64,000 nucleotides of DNA, taken from Chryseobacterium bernardetii (GTDB lineage Bacteria; Bacteroidota; Bacteroidia; Flavobacteriales; Weeksellaceae). Each line of letters opens with the position of its first letter. The stretch's first letter is position 1. A model generated the notes under the pieces. That model saw only the letters and a program-made list of their open reading frames with translations, ran no database searches and had not been told where the DNA came from. Where the stretch lies: NCBI RefSeq assembly GCF_003815975.1, contig NZ_CP033932.1:2771501-2835500 (forward strand). Direction: 5' to 3'. Shown here in pieces: positions 51,567-63,920 of this stretch. A program made the position numbers and the translations under genes.

Positions 51567-54500
51567 TCATAGATTTTTAAATAACCGATCAATTTCTTTT
51601 CTGCTGACATCATTCGGACAAACTTTATAGAACTCCTGTAGAAGATCTAAAGAACTTGGCTTTTTAGGATATTGATTATGATTAAGAAAGGCCTTCAATG
51701 CAGTATTTACTTTGTTTTCACCTATTAAATCACTTAATGTTACCATCGCAACAGCCCCTTTGGAATACGAAATATGAGGAATGTCTCCAGTTGCCCTGTA
51801 GATAGGAATATTTTGGGATAATCCCTTTTCACCGTCGTAGATCTGTTGGTGAACTTTTAATCTTTCCATCATTTTTGCTTTACCATGCATTTTTTTATAC
51901 AACATCATTTCTGTGTACATGGCAAGGGTTTCGGTGAGCATTACAGAGCCTTCTCTGTCATCGGGATCAATCCGGCTGTTTCCCCACCAGAGATGGGAGA
52001 GTTCATGGCCTGCCAGTTCATTAATCACATCCTGTTTCTGATCTGAATGAATATTCGCATGAAAGACCATGTTTTCAGGCATAAAAACAGCAGAAGGGTA
52101 GGCTGTTGCTGCAAAACCTCTTGTAAAAGAGGATATTTCTGCAAAATTGATGGTTTTGAAAGGATATTTTCCAAAATTCTGCTGGCAGTAATCCAATGTA
52201 AGCTGAACGTTTTTCATAAGATGCTCTATATTTTCAAAATGATTTTTATGGTAAAAAATAGTAATGATGATCCCTTTATAATTGAGAGTTTTCAGTTCAT
52301 ATTCCGCTGAGGAAACAGCAAAACGGAAAGGAATATTTGTTGCTTGATACTTGAAATAATTACGGTCTGACTGAGTCCATTTCTTGATGAGATCACCTGT
52401 TCCTACAGCAGTCTGATGCTTTTCTGTGGAAAAGGTCATATCAAGGTTAATAAAATCTTTCTTGAACATCTCCGGAGCTTCAGGATTCTTTATTTTTCGA
52501 AATTTTCCCAATGCGTATTGGCTGCGTATCTTCTTGTCCTGAATTTCATAATCACTCTGATAACCAATGTTTGGATAATATTTGCTGATTCTCATAAAAG
52601 ATCCGTTTTCAATAATGGCATTAAAAGATTGATGCCCGTTTACAGCAAACCATTGATAGGATATTTTGAAATCAAGAGTAGCTGTGTCATTAGGCTTTAA
52701 AGCATTTTTTAATGAAACCTCGGAAGTATTTCCTGTAACACTAATGATTTCGGAACCTGTTTTAAAAACAGCGTTTTTCAGCTTAAGATCAGGATTAAAG
52801 TTGATCAGGATTTTATGGATTGGCTCTTTTGTTTGGTTTTTAAGAATATAATGGCCAACAATTTCATAGGAGTTTTGGGATGGATACAGACTGATTTCCG
52901 TTTTCACATCCGTTATATCAGGCTTTGGAAGACTTTCATACTTCCGGAAATCCTTTTCATATTGAACAGAATTCAAAATATCTTTTTCATGATCTTTAGG
53001 AATATATCCTCTCATAAAATAGTTTCCGGAAATCATTCCTGAAATGAACAGGATAATGGTGAGGGCATACTGAAGAGCAGAAACTTTTTTGAACTTAATA
53101 AAGGTATTTATCAGCCATAATAAGGCAATGATTCCGGTTCCCAATAAAAGTCTTTGTCCAAAAGCTTTTTCATAGATCCCATACCCGTTGAAATCGCTGT
53201 AGCTTCCTTTAAAATCTGAAAATATCCTTAAAACAGGATAAGAAAGAATCTTACCGGAAACTGGCCCAGCAAGTACAAAAACAGCCAGAACAGATATTCC
53301 CAACGCGATAAATTTGTTCGGAATTCTGTCATTGATAACCAGGATAAATCCGGAAAATAAGATCAATGGAAATGTATTGAAAAGAAAAACACCAAGATAA
53401 GCACTCCAATCAACATGAAAATACTGATAAGCAGCCTGAAAAATAATACCCTCTCCAATTAAAATTCCTGTAAAGAAGAACAACAGGATACTTATGGAAA
53501 TGAAATGTCCGGTTAACTTTTTATTAGAGAAAAAAGTACTGTTTTCAATCATCGAAAATCCGAATGATTCCGATCTCCAATACAGGTCATTAAGAAAATA
53601 GGCTGAGATGATTAACCCAAGCAAGTGAAAATTTTCAGATATGGTGGCTGCCATAAGGCCGGAACTGGCATATTTCTGTGGAAGCCGGATGCCTTTTTCA
53701 ATTTCTGCATACATTTCCATACCTATAGCAAATACCAGGAGAATAGAAACTGCGGGAACCGTAATGCTTTTGAACAGGTAAATCAGGTCTATTTTGGCAA
53801 AAGATAATGTGGATTGTATAGCAGGAATTCTTCCATAATGAGGTTGTACCGAAGCATATCCGGATTTGAAAAATTTTGGTTGAGAATCATCTTTGGGCGA
53901 TGCTTTTTTTGCCTTTTGTTTTGAAATATTTGAAAAGGAGAATTTTTTTACAGTCAACCATAGAAAAAGAATAGATATAATTAAACAGAAGATTCTGTTG
54001 AAAAGCAAATAACCCGTCATAGGGACAAACTGAATGTTTTTTTGTTCAACAGTAAGCAATCTTGCATTTAGAAAGTAAGAAGATAGCCCAAAAGGATCAA
54101 GGATCGCTGAGATCTGCTGGGCTTCCAAAGATTGTGGCATAGCTCCCGCCATGAATGGTGAATTGGAAAATAATAAGATAACCATGTAGAAAATATATAA
54201 TAATAAGCCACCAATCACAACCAACAGTTTTTTCCTTAAAATAAAAGTTATAGAAAACAGAAAACTGCCTACCAAAAATGTATTGATGAAACCGAATATC
54301 AATAAAGGATAAAGGTAGTAAACTATAGAAAAACCCTCTTGCATTTCACTTCCTGTGCGCAGGTTTTGGCCAATGATAAACCCGGAGATCAGAGATGAAA
54401 AGCTTAGGAATGTCTGTAGAAAATAGATCAGGAATTTTTCTTTCAGGTAGCTTTGCTTTGAAAGAGGGAATGAAAATAAAACTGTATCAAACCTTGAGTC

Positions 54501-54737
54501 TTTTTCTTTAAACAAAAACTGTAAGGCATAAATAGTGGCAAAAAAAATGATGGAAAGACTCAGTATTCCGGTCATAAATCCAATGGTGTAAGGTGAATTT
54601 AAATAGATTCCTTCTCCTGCAGAAAGATTGAACTGATTCCCACAGAAAATACCCAGAAACACAAGAATTAAGGCAATAGAATATGTAAGCCAGTGTTTGG
54701 TGTTGCGTCTGACTTCAAAAGAAAATATAGCATTCAT
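51567..54737 (-). CDS. ABC-2 type permease fused to M1-family aminopeptidase
   Basis: This 1056-residue protein has about twelve membrane helices in two ABC-2-like blocks (about 1-270 and 310-590), then a periplasmic M1 metallopeptidase: 'HELSHLWWGN' with zinc ligands H911/H915 and 'TETLAMYTEMM' supplying E936. This fusion is known in Bacteroidetes. With the ATPase encoded 2 bases upstream it forms an exporter whose peptidase may trim exported or envelope peptides. Substrate unknown. Confidence 0.85.
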   Translation of the reverse strand: MNAIFSFEVRRNTKHWLTYSIALILVFLGIFCGNQFNLSAGEGIYLNSPYTIGFMTGILSLSIIFFATIYALQFLFKEKDSRFDTVLFSFPLSKQSYLKEKFLIYFLQTFLSFSSLISGFIIGQNLRTGSEMQEGFSIVYYLYPLLIFGFINTFLVGSFLFSITFILRKKLLVVIGGLLLYIFYMVILLFSNSPFMAGAMPQSLEAQQISAILDPFGLSSYFLNARLLTVEQKNIQFVPMTGYLLFNRIFCLIISILFLWLTVKKFSFSNISKQKAKKASPKDDSQPKFFKSGYASVQPHYGRIPAIQSTLSFAKIDLIYLFKSITVPAVSILLVFAIGMEMYAEIEKGIRLPQKYASSGLMAATISENFHLLGLIISAYFLNDLYWRSESFGFSMIENSTFFSNKKLTGHFISISILLFFFTGILIGEGIIFQAAYQYFHVDWSAYLGVFLFNTFPLILFSGFILVINDRIPNKFIALGISVLAVFVLAGPVSGKILSYPVLRIFSDFKGSYSDFNGYGIYEKAFGQRLLLGTGIIALLWLINTFIKFKKVSALQYALTIILFISGMISGNYFMRGYIPKDHEKDILNSVQYEKDFRKYESLPKPDITDVKTEISLYPSQNSYEIVGHYILKNQTKEPIHKILINFNPDLKLKNAVFKTGSEIISVTGNTSEVSLKNALKPNDTATLDFKISYQWFAVNGHQSFNAIIENGSFMRISKYYPNIGYQSDYEIQDKKIRSQYALGKFRKIKNPEAPEMFKKDFINLDMTFSTEKHQTAVGTGDLIKKWTQSDRNYFKYQATNIPFRFAVSSAEYELKTLNYKGIIITIFYHKNHFENIEHLMKNVQLTLDYCQQNFGKYPFKTINFAEISSFTRGFAATAYPSAVFMPENMVFHANIHSDQKQDVINELAGHELSHLWWGNSRIDPDDREGSVMLTETLAMYTEMMLYKKMHGKAKMMERLKVHQQIYDGEKGLSQNIPIYRATGDIPHISYSKGAVAMVTLSDLIGENKVNTALKAFLNHNQYPKKPSSLDLLQEFYKVCPNDVSRKEIDRLFKNL

Positions 54738-54739
54738 GG

Positions 54740-55612
54740 CTAAGGTTTTTGCGTTAAGGTATAAAAGTAAAAGTGCTCCAGTAAAGGATTTACAGCATTG
54801 AAATTTTCAGGATGCTTTTCTGAAAAAATAGTGATATGATGTTTTCTTTCTATTAATTGTCTGCTGATAACTTCATAATGAGAATAATAATTTTCCAGGT
54901 CATTGTTATCAATAGAGCGGGACCATATTTTGTTCTCTAATTCAGCCATTAACTGCTTTGGTTTTCCTTTTCTAAGGATTTTTCCATGGTTCATGACTGC
55001 AATTTCTGAACACAGATTTTTCACATCTTCCACCAGATGAGTGGAAAGGATGACAATAATGTCCTGGCTGATATCATTTAAAAGAATATTGAAACGGTTG
55101 CGCTCTTCAGGATCTAATCCAGCTGTAGGCTCATCTGCAATAACAATCCTGGGATTTCCCAATAATGCCTGGGCTACTCCGAAGCGCTGCTTCATCCCAC
55201 CGGAAAAAGTGTGAACTTCTTTCTTTTGGAAATCGGAAAGGTTTACTTTCTCAAGCAGATCCAGAATTTGTTTTTTCCGGCTGTTACGGTCTGTAATCCC
55301 TTTCAGTACAGCAATATGTTCTAAAAGATCATATGCAGAAACTTTAGGATATACTCCAAAATCCTGAGGCAGAAATCCTAAGTTTTGTTTGATGAATTCA
55401 GGTTTTTTAATAATATCAATATCATTGAAAGAAATGTTTCCTGAACTGGGCTTCTGTAATCCTACAATGGTTTTCATCAGGGATGATTTCCCGGCTCCAT
55501 TCGGACCTAAAAGCCCAAACATTCCGTTGCTGATTTCTAAGGATATGTTATCAATGGCCTGATAACCATTTTTATAGGTAAGATTAAGATTATTGATGGA
55601 TAAGGTATTCAT
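54740..55612 (-). CDS. ABC transporter ATP-binding protein
   Basis: This 290-residue protein has Walker A 'GLLGPNGAGKSSLMK', signature 'TFSGGMKQRFGVAQALLG', Walker B 'IVIADEPTAGLDPEE' and switch His in 'ILSTHLVEDV'. It is the first gene of the exporter operon; the permease-peptidase gene starts 2 bases after its stop. Confidence 0.93.
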   Translation of the reverse strand: MNTLSINNLNLTYKNGYQAIDNISLEISNGMFGLLGPNGAGKSSLMKTIVGLQKPSSGNISFNDIDIIKKPEFIKQNLGFLPQDFGVYPKVSAYDLLEHIAVLKGITDRNSRKKQILDLLEKVNLSDFQKKEVHTFSGGMKQRFGVAQALLGNPRIVIADEPTAGLDPEERNRFNILLNDISQDIIVILSTHLVEDVKNLCSEIAVMNHGKILRKGKPKQLMAELENKIWSRSIDNNDLENYYSHYEVISRQLIERKHHITIFSEKHPENFNAVNPLLEHFYFYTLTQKP

Positions 55613-55811
55613 AATAGTGAGTTTGGGGAATAAGAGGGTAGGTAATCCGGTTGGGGACTACTGTTGTTTAAAGAGACGGATTGATAACAGGCGAAGAGAT
55701 CAGAGGCAAGAGTAGAGAAACAAATTATAAGACTTCCAGCTTTCAAACATCAAACGATTGAAAGGATGATAACCTTAAACGATGAACTTTATACTTTAAA
55801 TGCTACGAAGT

Positions 55812-56015
55812 TTACTCTTTGTACTCCAGAATATCTCCTGGCTGACATTCCAGAACTTTGCAGATAGCTTCCAGGGTATCGAAACGTACACCTTTGGCCT
55901 TTCCGGTTTTAAGGATGGATAAATTAACGGGAGTAATTCCCAGTTTTTCTGCCAATTCTTTACTCTGCATTTTTCGCTTGGCCAGCATCACATCTAAATT
56001 GACTATAATTGGCAT
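55812..56015 (-). CDS. Cro/CI-type HTH regulator (YozG-like)
   Basis: This 67-residue protein is almost only a helix-turn-helix: 'SKELAEKLGITPVNLSILKT' and 'RFDTLEAICKVLECQPGDIL'. It follows the DUF2975 membrane gene by one base; such pairs are common, and the regulator probably controls its own operon. Confidence 0.88.
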   Translation of the reverse strand: MPIIVNLDVMLAKRKMQSKELAEKLGITPVNLSILKTGKAKGVRFDTLEAICKVLECQPGDILEYKE

Positions 56016-56016
56016 G

Positions 56017-56532
56017 TTAAATAATTAGGTCTTGTTCGTTTTGCAAATGTAGCCCTTGCTTAAAGATATTCGCAAGAAACAGACAGAAAATTCCAAGCAT
56101 AAAGTGAATAAACACCAGTCCCCAGATAATATTTTCCACTTCTACAAAGAAACTCGCGATAATAACCAGTGGAAGCGGGATGAAAATATTAAAAAGGTAA
56201 AATCTCATAAGTTGCAGGATATGGTCTTTTGTAAAAAGCTTTGGTTGAAAAAATACCCTGAAAACTTTTGCTGATAGCCAGAAAAAGATCCCATAAGGAA
56301 TTAAAACCAGCATAAATGAAAAAATGATATAGGGATAATTATCTTCTATATTCAGAAATGGCTGTTGGGTAAATGGATAGTTAATGTGTAAATATTTGCC
56401 GTTTCCATATGGGGTTACCGAGAACCCTGTGGTAAGGCAAAGCAGCGCATACAATGAGGTGATCAAATATCCGGCAGATAAAATTGAGCAGATATAAAAT
56501 AAAATCCTGGAAATAATTTTGGTCTGATTCAT
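56017..56532 (-). CDS. DUF2975 membrane protein
   Basis: This 171-residue protein has four membrane helices (about 10-32, 62-85, 110-130, 138-160). Its pairing with a YozG-like regulator one base downstream is the typical DUF2975 context. Function unknown; it may sense or be controlled with the regulator. Confidence 0.78.
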   Translation of the reverse strand: MNQTKIISRILFYICSILSAGYLITSLYALLCLTTGFSVTPYGNGKYLHINYPFTQQPFLNIEDNYPYIIFSFMLVLIPYGIFFWLSAKVFRVFFQPKLFTKDHILQLMRFYLFNIFIPLPLVIIASFFVEVENIIWGLVFIHFMLGIFCLFLANIFKQGLHLQNEQDLII

Positions 56533-56675
56533 ATCACGATCATTAATTAATATTGCAAATGTATAATAAATTATCGTAAAACAATAATTTATTTAAATAA
56601 AGTTTTATTTATAAGATTGATTTCATCTCTAAAGAAATTGTATTAATCCTTATCTTTAATATAAAATATATCATC

Positions 56676-57020
56676 ATGGCTTATAATATTGAATTGGCAG
56701 ATAAGGTTCGCGAATGGCTGGCCAATATACACGATATTAAGATAGAAGAAAAGAAAATGTTCGGCGGACTGGCATTTCTGGTGAATGATAAAATGTGTAT
56801 CAATATCAGCCACGACAACCTGATGTGCCGCTATAATCCTGACAGAGAAGAGGAAGTAGCAGAGAAAAATGGTTTTCTTCCCATGATTATGAGAGGGAAA
56901 CAGTTAAAGGAATATTGTTATGTAGAACCCATTGGTTTTCAGAAACCTGAGGATTTTGAATATTGGATGAGACTTTGTCTTGAGTACAACAACATTGCAA
57001 AAGCATCAAAGAAGAAGTAA
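56676..57020 (+). CDS. TfoX N-terminal-domain protein
   Basis: This 114-residue protein matches the TfoX_N fold: 'KMFGGLAFLVNDKMCINISH' and 'QKPEDFEYWMRLCLEY'. Stand-alone TfoX_N proteins are often linked to competence or transcription regulation, but many are uncharacterised. Monocistronic. Confidence 0.85.
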   Translation: MAYNIELADKVREWLANIHDIKIEEKKMFGGLAFLVNDKMCINISHDNLMCRYNPDREEEVAEKNGFLPMIMRGKQLKEYCYVEPIGFQKPEDFEYWMRLCLEYNNIAKASKKK

Positions 57021-57119
57021 GTTTGATGGTTTTAGAGTGGGAGAGTATGAGAGTATGACAGTGGGTGACCACTGTTGTAGCTTCCCACTATTCATTACTC
57101 ATTATTTATTACTCATTGC

Positions 57120-60203
<3,084 letters not shown>

Positions 60204-60986
60204 ATGAAAACCATAAAGAATGAACTGATCTACTTTGCAACGGCATTGATGTTTTTCACCAGAATTCCCGTTCCCTTCACCGTTCCTTATTCCAGTGAGA
60301 TCATGAACAAATCCCAAAAATATTTCGCATGGATTGGATTATTGGTAGGGTTGATTAATGCTGGTATTTTATACTTGTCTGCTCAACTTTTTAATCTGGA
60401 AATAGGAATTGTTCTGATGATGATCAGCAGCGTTCTTCTGACCGGAGCTTTTCACGAAGATGGTTTTACAGATATGTGCGACAGTTTCGGTGGCGGATAC
60501 GGAAAAGAGAAGATCCTTACCATCATGAAAGACAGTAGAGTGGGAGCCTATGGAACCATTGGAATTATTTTATTGTTGGCTTTAAAATTCTTCAGTATTC
60601 AGGCTTTGGGGACAGCTGACCTGATGAAAACCCTGGGAATTATCATTTTTGCCCATACTTCAAGCCGTTTTATTTCAGGAACCATGATCTACACCCATCA
60701 GTATGTGACGGATATTGACGTCAGCAAATCAAAACCTCTGGCCAATAAACCTTTGGATGCAATGGCTTTGCTGGTTGGATTTATGAGTGTTCTGCTTTCG
60801 TTTATTTTGATTCCGGACTGGCGCCTGGGACTGGTTTTTGCCTTAGCTTATTTAGGAAAGATCTGCATGGGCTGGTACTTTAAAAAACATATCGGCGGTT
60901 ATACCGGAGACTGTCTGGGAGCTGTACAGCAGGTGGCTGAGGTGTTGTTTTACTTAGGAACAATGATCGTATGGAAATTCATCTGA
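60204..60986 (+). CDS. cobS: Adenosylcobinamide-GDP ribazoletransferase (cobalamin synthase)
   Basis: This 260-residue membrane protein has 'FFTRIPVPFTVPYSSEIMN' and 'GAFHEDGFTDMCDSFGGGYG' (the conserved metal-binding Asp cluster), with 5-6 membrane helices. It joins cobinamide-GDP and alpha-ribazole(-phosphate). It abuts cobT and overlaps cobC by 16 bases. Confidence 0.95.
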   Translation: MKTIKNELIYFATALMFFTRIPVPFTVPYSSEIMNKSQKYFAWIGLLVGLINAGILYLSAQLFNLEIGIVLMMISSVLLTGAFHEDGFTDMCDSFGGGYGKEKILTIMKDSRVGAYGTIGIILLLALKFFSIQALGTADLMKTLGIIIFAHTSSRFISGTMIYTHQYVTDIDVSKSKPLANKPLDAMALLVGFMSVLLSFILIPDWRLGLVFALAYLGKICMGWYFKKHIGGYTGDCLGAVQQVAEVLFYLGTMIVWKFI

Positions 60987-61525
60987 TTCGCCATACCGTA
61001 GTAGATAATCCGGAAAATCTGTGCTATGGATTTGCCGAAATGCCTCTTCGAAAAGAATATCAGCAGGATTTTGAAAGCTTAAATCTGGATGAAGATTTTG
61101 ATGTGATAATTTCAAGTCCGGCGCAACGGTGCCGTCTTCTGGCAGAATATTTTAAGCTGGATTATTCAACCGATGAAAGACTTCGGGAAATGAATTTCGG
61201 AAACTGGGAGCTGAAAAAATGGACAGAAATTCCTGAGCAAGAAATTAATCCATGGTATGAAGATTTTATTCATGTAAAGGCTTCTGGTGGAGAAAATCTC
61301 CTTGAAATGCAAACCCGAGTCCTCAGCTTCTGGAATGAATTGATTGCTGAAAAAGATATTCAAAAAGTTCTGATTATTGCTCACGCTGGCGTAATTCGTT
61401 TGATTCTTCAGGCAGTACTGAAGTTTCCGTTAGACAATATGTTCAATATTCAGATTGATTACGGAAAGAAAGTAATTGTTGATGTTAACGAAGGCTATTT
61501 TTCCATTAAAAAATTAAATGTATGA
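60971..61525 (+). CDS. cobC: Alpha-ribazole phosphatase, histidine phosphatase family
   Basis: This 184-residue protein has the phosphatase signature 'LIRHTVVDNPENLCYG' (His nucleophile in RH), 'SSPAQRCRLLAEYF', 'REMNFGNWELKKW' and 'IIAHAGVIRLIL'. It removes the phosphate from alpha-ribazole 5'-phosphate or adenosylcobalamin phosphate. Last gene of cobTSC; cobU is not in the window. Confidence 0.9.
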   Translation: MEIHLIRHTVVDNPENLCYGFAEMPLRKEYQQDFESLNLDEDFDVIISSPAQRCRLLAEYFKLDYSTDERLREMNFGNWELKKWTEIPEQEINPWYEDFIHVKASGGENLLEMQTRVLSFWNELIAEKDIQKVLIIAHAGVIRLILQAVLKFPLDNMFNIQIDYGKKVIVDVNEGYFSIKKLNV

Positions 61526-61596
61526 CTATTTAATTTAAAAATAAATCTGCGTTATCTGCAAAATCAGCGAGAGTAAGAATCCGTTAAATCTGAGCT

Positions 61597-61624
61597 ATCT
61601 GTGGGAATAAATGCTCCCACAGAT
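61597..61624. terminator. Hairpin downstream of cobTSC
   Basis: ATCTGTGGGA / TCCCACAGAT forms a 10-bp stem with an 8-base loop; no T-run follows, so termination is uncertain. It is part of an intergenic repeat-like stretch (61545-61625). Confidence 0.5.
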
Positions 61625-61710
61625 CTCAAAAGTCGCAAAAATGTTTATGTGACATCTGATCAACTTGCGAGAATAAAAATCTAAGATAAGATCATCTGCT
61701 AAAAGAAAAA

Positions 61711-61737
61711 ACGCCATTCAAAAATTTTGAACAGCGT
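61711..61737 (-). terminator. Terminator of the TerD-like gene
   Basis: The interrupted stem ACGC..TTCAAAA / TTTTGAA..GCGT is followed on the - strand by a T-rich run, right after the stop. Confidence 0.7.
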
Positions 61738-61741
61738 ATTT

Positions 61742-63496
61742 TTATTTAAAGACTTTAATAAAGCTATCTTTTTCCAGCGTTTCCAGAGAGAAATCAAAAT
61801 CAGCTTCCGCTTTTTCTGTGGTAATCTCTCCTCCAAGCTCTTTGATAAGCTCATTAAAGGACATCGCTTCATACCATTGCTGATACAATGCATGAGTTGC
61901 CATAGCAGATATTTCCGTATTTCCTGAAACATGAGAATGGCCCGCTCCGAAATTCAACAGGACGAAACATTGTTTTTCGTTTTTTGGTAGCAGCATTCCC
62001 AGAATCATTTGCTTCTGTACAGAGTTACATCTGGCTTCTGCAAAGAGTTGGTTAGGATTCATCATATAGTTATAGGAAATGTTATCTCCTTTACCGATGA
62101 CGATTTTATACCCACAGTTGGCATCTCCGGTGAAAACATTGTTCATCACAAGTGTTGGAGTACTCAGGCCTTTATTGGCATAAAGATATTCAACGGCACC
62201 GTTAGGAGCAGAAGTCATATCTCCGGAATACATCAATTGTCCGTCAGCATAATTATAAGCAGCATTCCAACCTATTTTTCCGGCAATATTCAATCCTGAA
62301 AGATCCAGGTCACGGGCCCCCCATTTATCTTCCCAATAAATACCAACGGCTAATCTATCACCATAAAAACGGGTTCCGGTAGGAATATTTCCAACAAACA
62401 TTTTTTCAGAAGTTGGCAGGGCAAACTCGATATTCTCAGGGAAATAGAATTTCTTTCCGGAAATATTTTCATATTTCAGTTTCAGAAAATCTAAAATAAA
62501 TTCATAATTGAATTGATTTACATCAGTTTCCTTACCTTTTTTAACCCACGATTTTCCATTTCTGACTCTGTAGACAAAAGTATCCTGACCATACATTCTT
62601 GAATAACACGCTGACAGGGCTTTAAATAATGCAAACGGTGTCGCATTTTCCAGCCAATGCCAATCGCTGTTTTCCAGCAATGTATTGGTAGCATTATTCA
62701 GTGGGTTGGAAATTAATGGCTTATGATTGACTTTAGACAGCTTCGAAATTTTATTAATGGCTTTCGGAGCTCTGTTTTTATAAGCAAGGAATAACGGCTT
62801 AAATCTGTTGAAAATTTCTGCCAGTTTTTCCATACCAAAGCTTTCAAACAGATAAGTTGGGTTGAACTTACTTTGCTTGATTAAATCAATCAATTCATCA
62901 TTTTTAATTAAAAGCGTCGTTTGGATGGTCTTATAGATCACATAACGGAAAAATTCAACAGGATTTTCAGGATAAGCATCGTATTGGTCAGCTATTTTTA
63001 TAATGGCTTCCTTATTTCTGATATTTTCTTTTCCTGTAAAATCATATTCCAGTTCCGTATGTAGAATATGCAGTAAATCATCAATCGTTTCTTCTTTCAA
63101 AGCGATTCCGGATTGCAGAAGAGAAAGGCATTTTTCCTGCATTTCTTCTACGGTATAAGCTTTTATTACTTTAAAGATCAGCTTTGTATCCGGAACATTC
63201 AATATTTCTTCAGGAATATAGATCTCACTCTGGAAATCACTTCCATAGGTTGAAATATAATGCTGGATCTGTTCAAAAAATAAATCAGTTCTGGAAGTAT
63301 TCTTTATTTTCTCCCAGGATTTATGGAATGTTTTATTCAGATCATTTCCATTCAGTTTTGCTTTTGAATAATAGGAAATAATCTCTTTTTTTGCCCAAAC
63401 TGCATGAGGTTCAATAATAAAACCGTTATTCGAAATAAATGGCTCTGCATTTGATTCTTTGGCTAATACAGCATTGAATAATTCTAGTGTTTTCAT
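61742..63496 (-). CDS. Protein with TerD-like C-terminal domain
   Basis: The start at 63496 ('MKTLELFNAVLAKESNAEPF') is preferred to 63535, whose 13 extra residues fall in the repeat region. The 584-residue protein has a helical N-terminal two thirds and a C-terminal domain of about 170 residues whose 'WGARDLDLSGLNIAG' and 'YSGDMTSAPNGAVEYLY' match the TerD Ca2+-binding pattern (D-x-D-L, H/Y-SGD). TerD proteins occur in stress and RNA-repair gene sets, in line with the RlaP nucleotidyltransferases 3 kb away. Exact role unknown. Confidence 0.7.
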   Translation of the reverse strand: MKTLELFNAVLAKESNAEPFISNNGFIIEPHAVWAKKEIISYYSKAKLNGNDLNKTFHKSWEKIKNTSRTDLFFEQIQHYISTYGSDFQSEIYIPEEILNVPDTKLIFKVIKAYTVEEMQEKCLSLLQSGIALKEETIDDLLHILHTELEYDFTGKENIRNKEAIIKIADQYDAYPENPVEFFRYVIYKTIQTTLLIKNDELIDLIKQSKFNPTYLFESFGMEKLAEIFNRFKPLFLAYKNRAPKAINKISKLSKVNHKPLISNPLNNATNTLLENSDWHWLENATPFALFKALSACYSRMYGQDTFVYRVRNGKSWVKKGKETDVNQFNYEFILDFLKLKYENISGKKFYFPENIEFALPTSEKMFVGNIPTGTRFYGDRLAVGIYWEDKWGARDLDLSGLNIAGKIGWNAAYNYADGQLMYSGDMTSAPNGAVEYLYANKGLSTPTLVMNNVFTGDANCGYKIVIGKGDNISYNYMMNPNQLFAEARCNSVQKQMILGMLLPKNEKQCFVLLNFGAGHSHVSGNTEISAMATHALYQQWYEAMSFNELIKELGGEITTEKAEADFDFSLETLEKDSFIKVFK

Positions 63497-63537
63497 TGTT
63501 TTTAATTTAAAAAAATAAGTGAGGAGTATGTTCATTA

Positions 63538-63670
63538 AAAGTGAAGGGTATAGGAACTCCTTTTACCTATAGTTTTATAAAGCGGGGAGTAATTAATCCA
63601 AAATATAGGAACTCCCTTTGCCTTATCATTGTAAAAAGGCGGAAAGTATTTCTAACATATAGGAACTTTC
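63538..63670 (-). repeat. Tandem covarying hairpins with a TCCTATA loop
   Basis: On the - strand, three units about 55 bases apart have a stem opening onto TCCTATA: GAAAGT...ACTTTC (63642-63670), GGGAGT...ACTCCC (63585-63616) and GGAGT...ACTTT (63538-63560, with G-U pairs). The stems differ yet still pair. A fourth AGTTCCTAT lies inside the tRNA-like gene (63732-63740). Confidence 0.7.
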
Positions 63671-63689
63671 TTTGCCTGAAATTTTTTTG

Positions 63690-63798
63690 AGGAGCAGACA
63701 GGACTCGAACCTGTGACACACAATTGGGGTTCATAGGAACTTTATTTTGCCTGCAGCGAAAAGTAATTTTGTTGCTCTGCCATCTGAGCTACTGCCCC
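63690..63798 (-). tRNA. tRNA-like gene with enlarged anticodon arm
   Basis: The 109-base - strand region has an acceptor stem GGGGCAG / CTGCTCC, a D-arm GCTC-AGATGGCA-GAGC and a perfect T-arm ACAGG-TTCGAGT-CCTGT at standard spacing. In place of a 17-base anticodon stem-loop lie about 50 bases (63714-63769) with internal hairpins (ACTTT...AAAGT; GTTC-CTAT-GAAC). No anticodon can be assigned. It may be a tRNA broken by a small palindromic repeat, an intron-like insert, or a tRNA-mimic noncoding RNA. Confidence 0.65.
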
Positions 63799-63920
63799 TG
63801 CCTTATGAAAAAAGTTTTCATGAACCTTATAGGCTTTTACGCCCATAAGGTTTGGTTATTAGTTTTGGTTATTTTGTAAACATTACTGATTATCAAAACG
63901 TATAAGGTTTATTATTAAAA

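Noticed and set aside
57030..57119. Repeated 'ATTACTCATT' and 'GAGAGTATGA' phrases
   Set aside because: Short simple-sequence repeats common in flavobacterial intergenic DNA; no structure or function supported.
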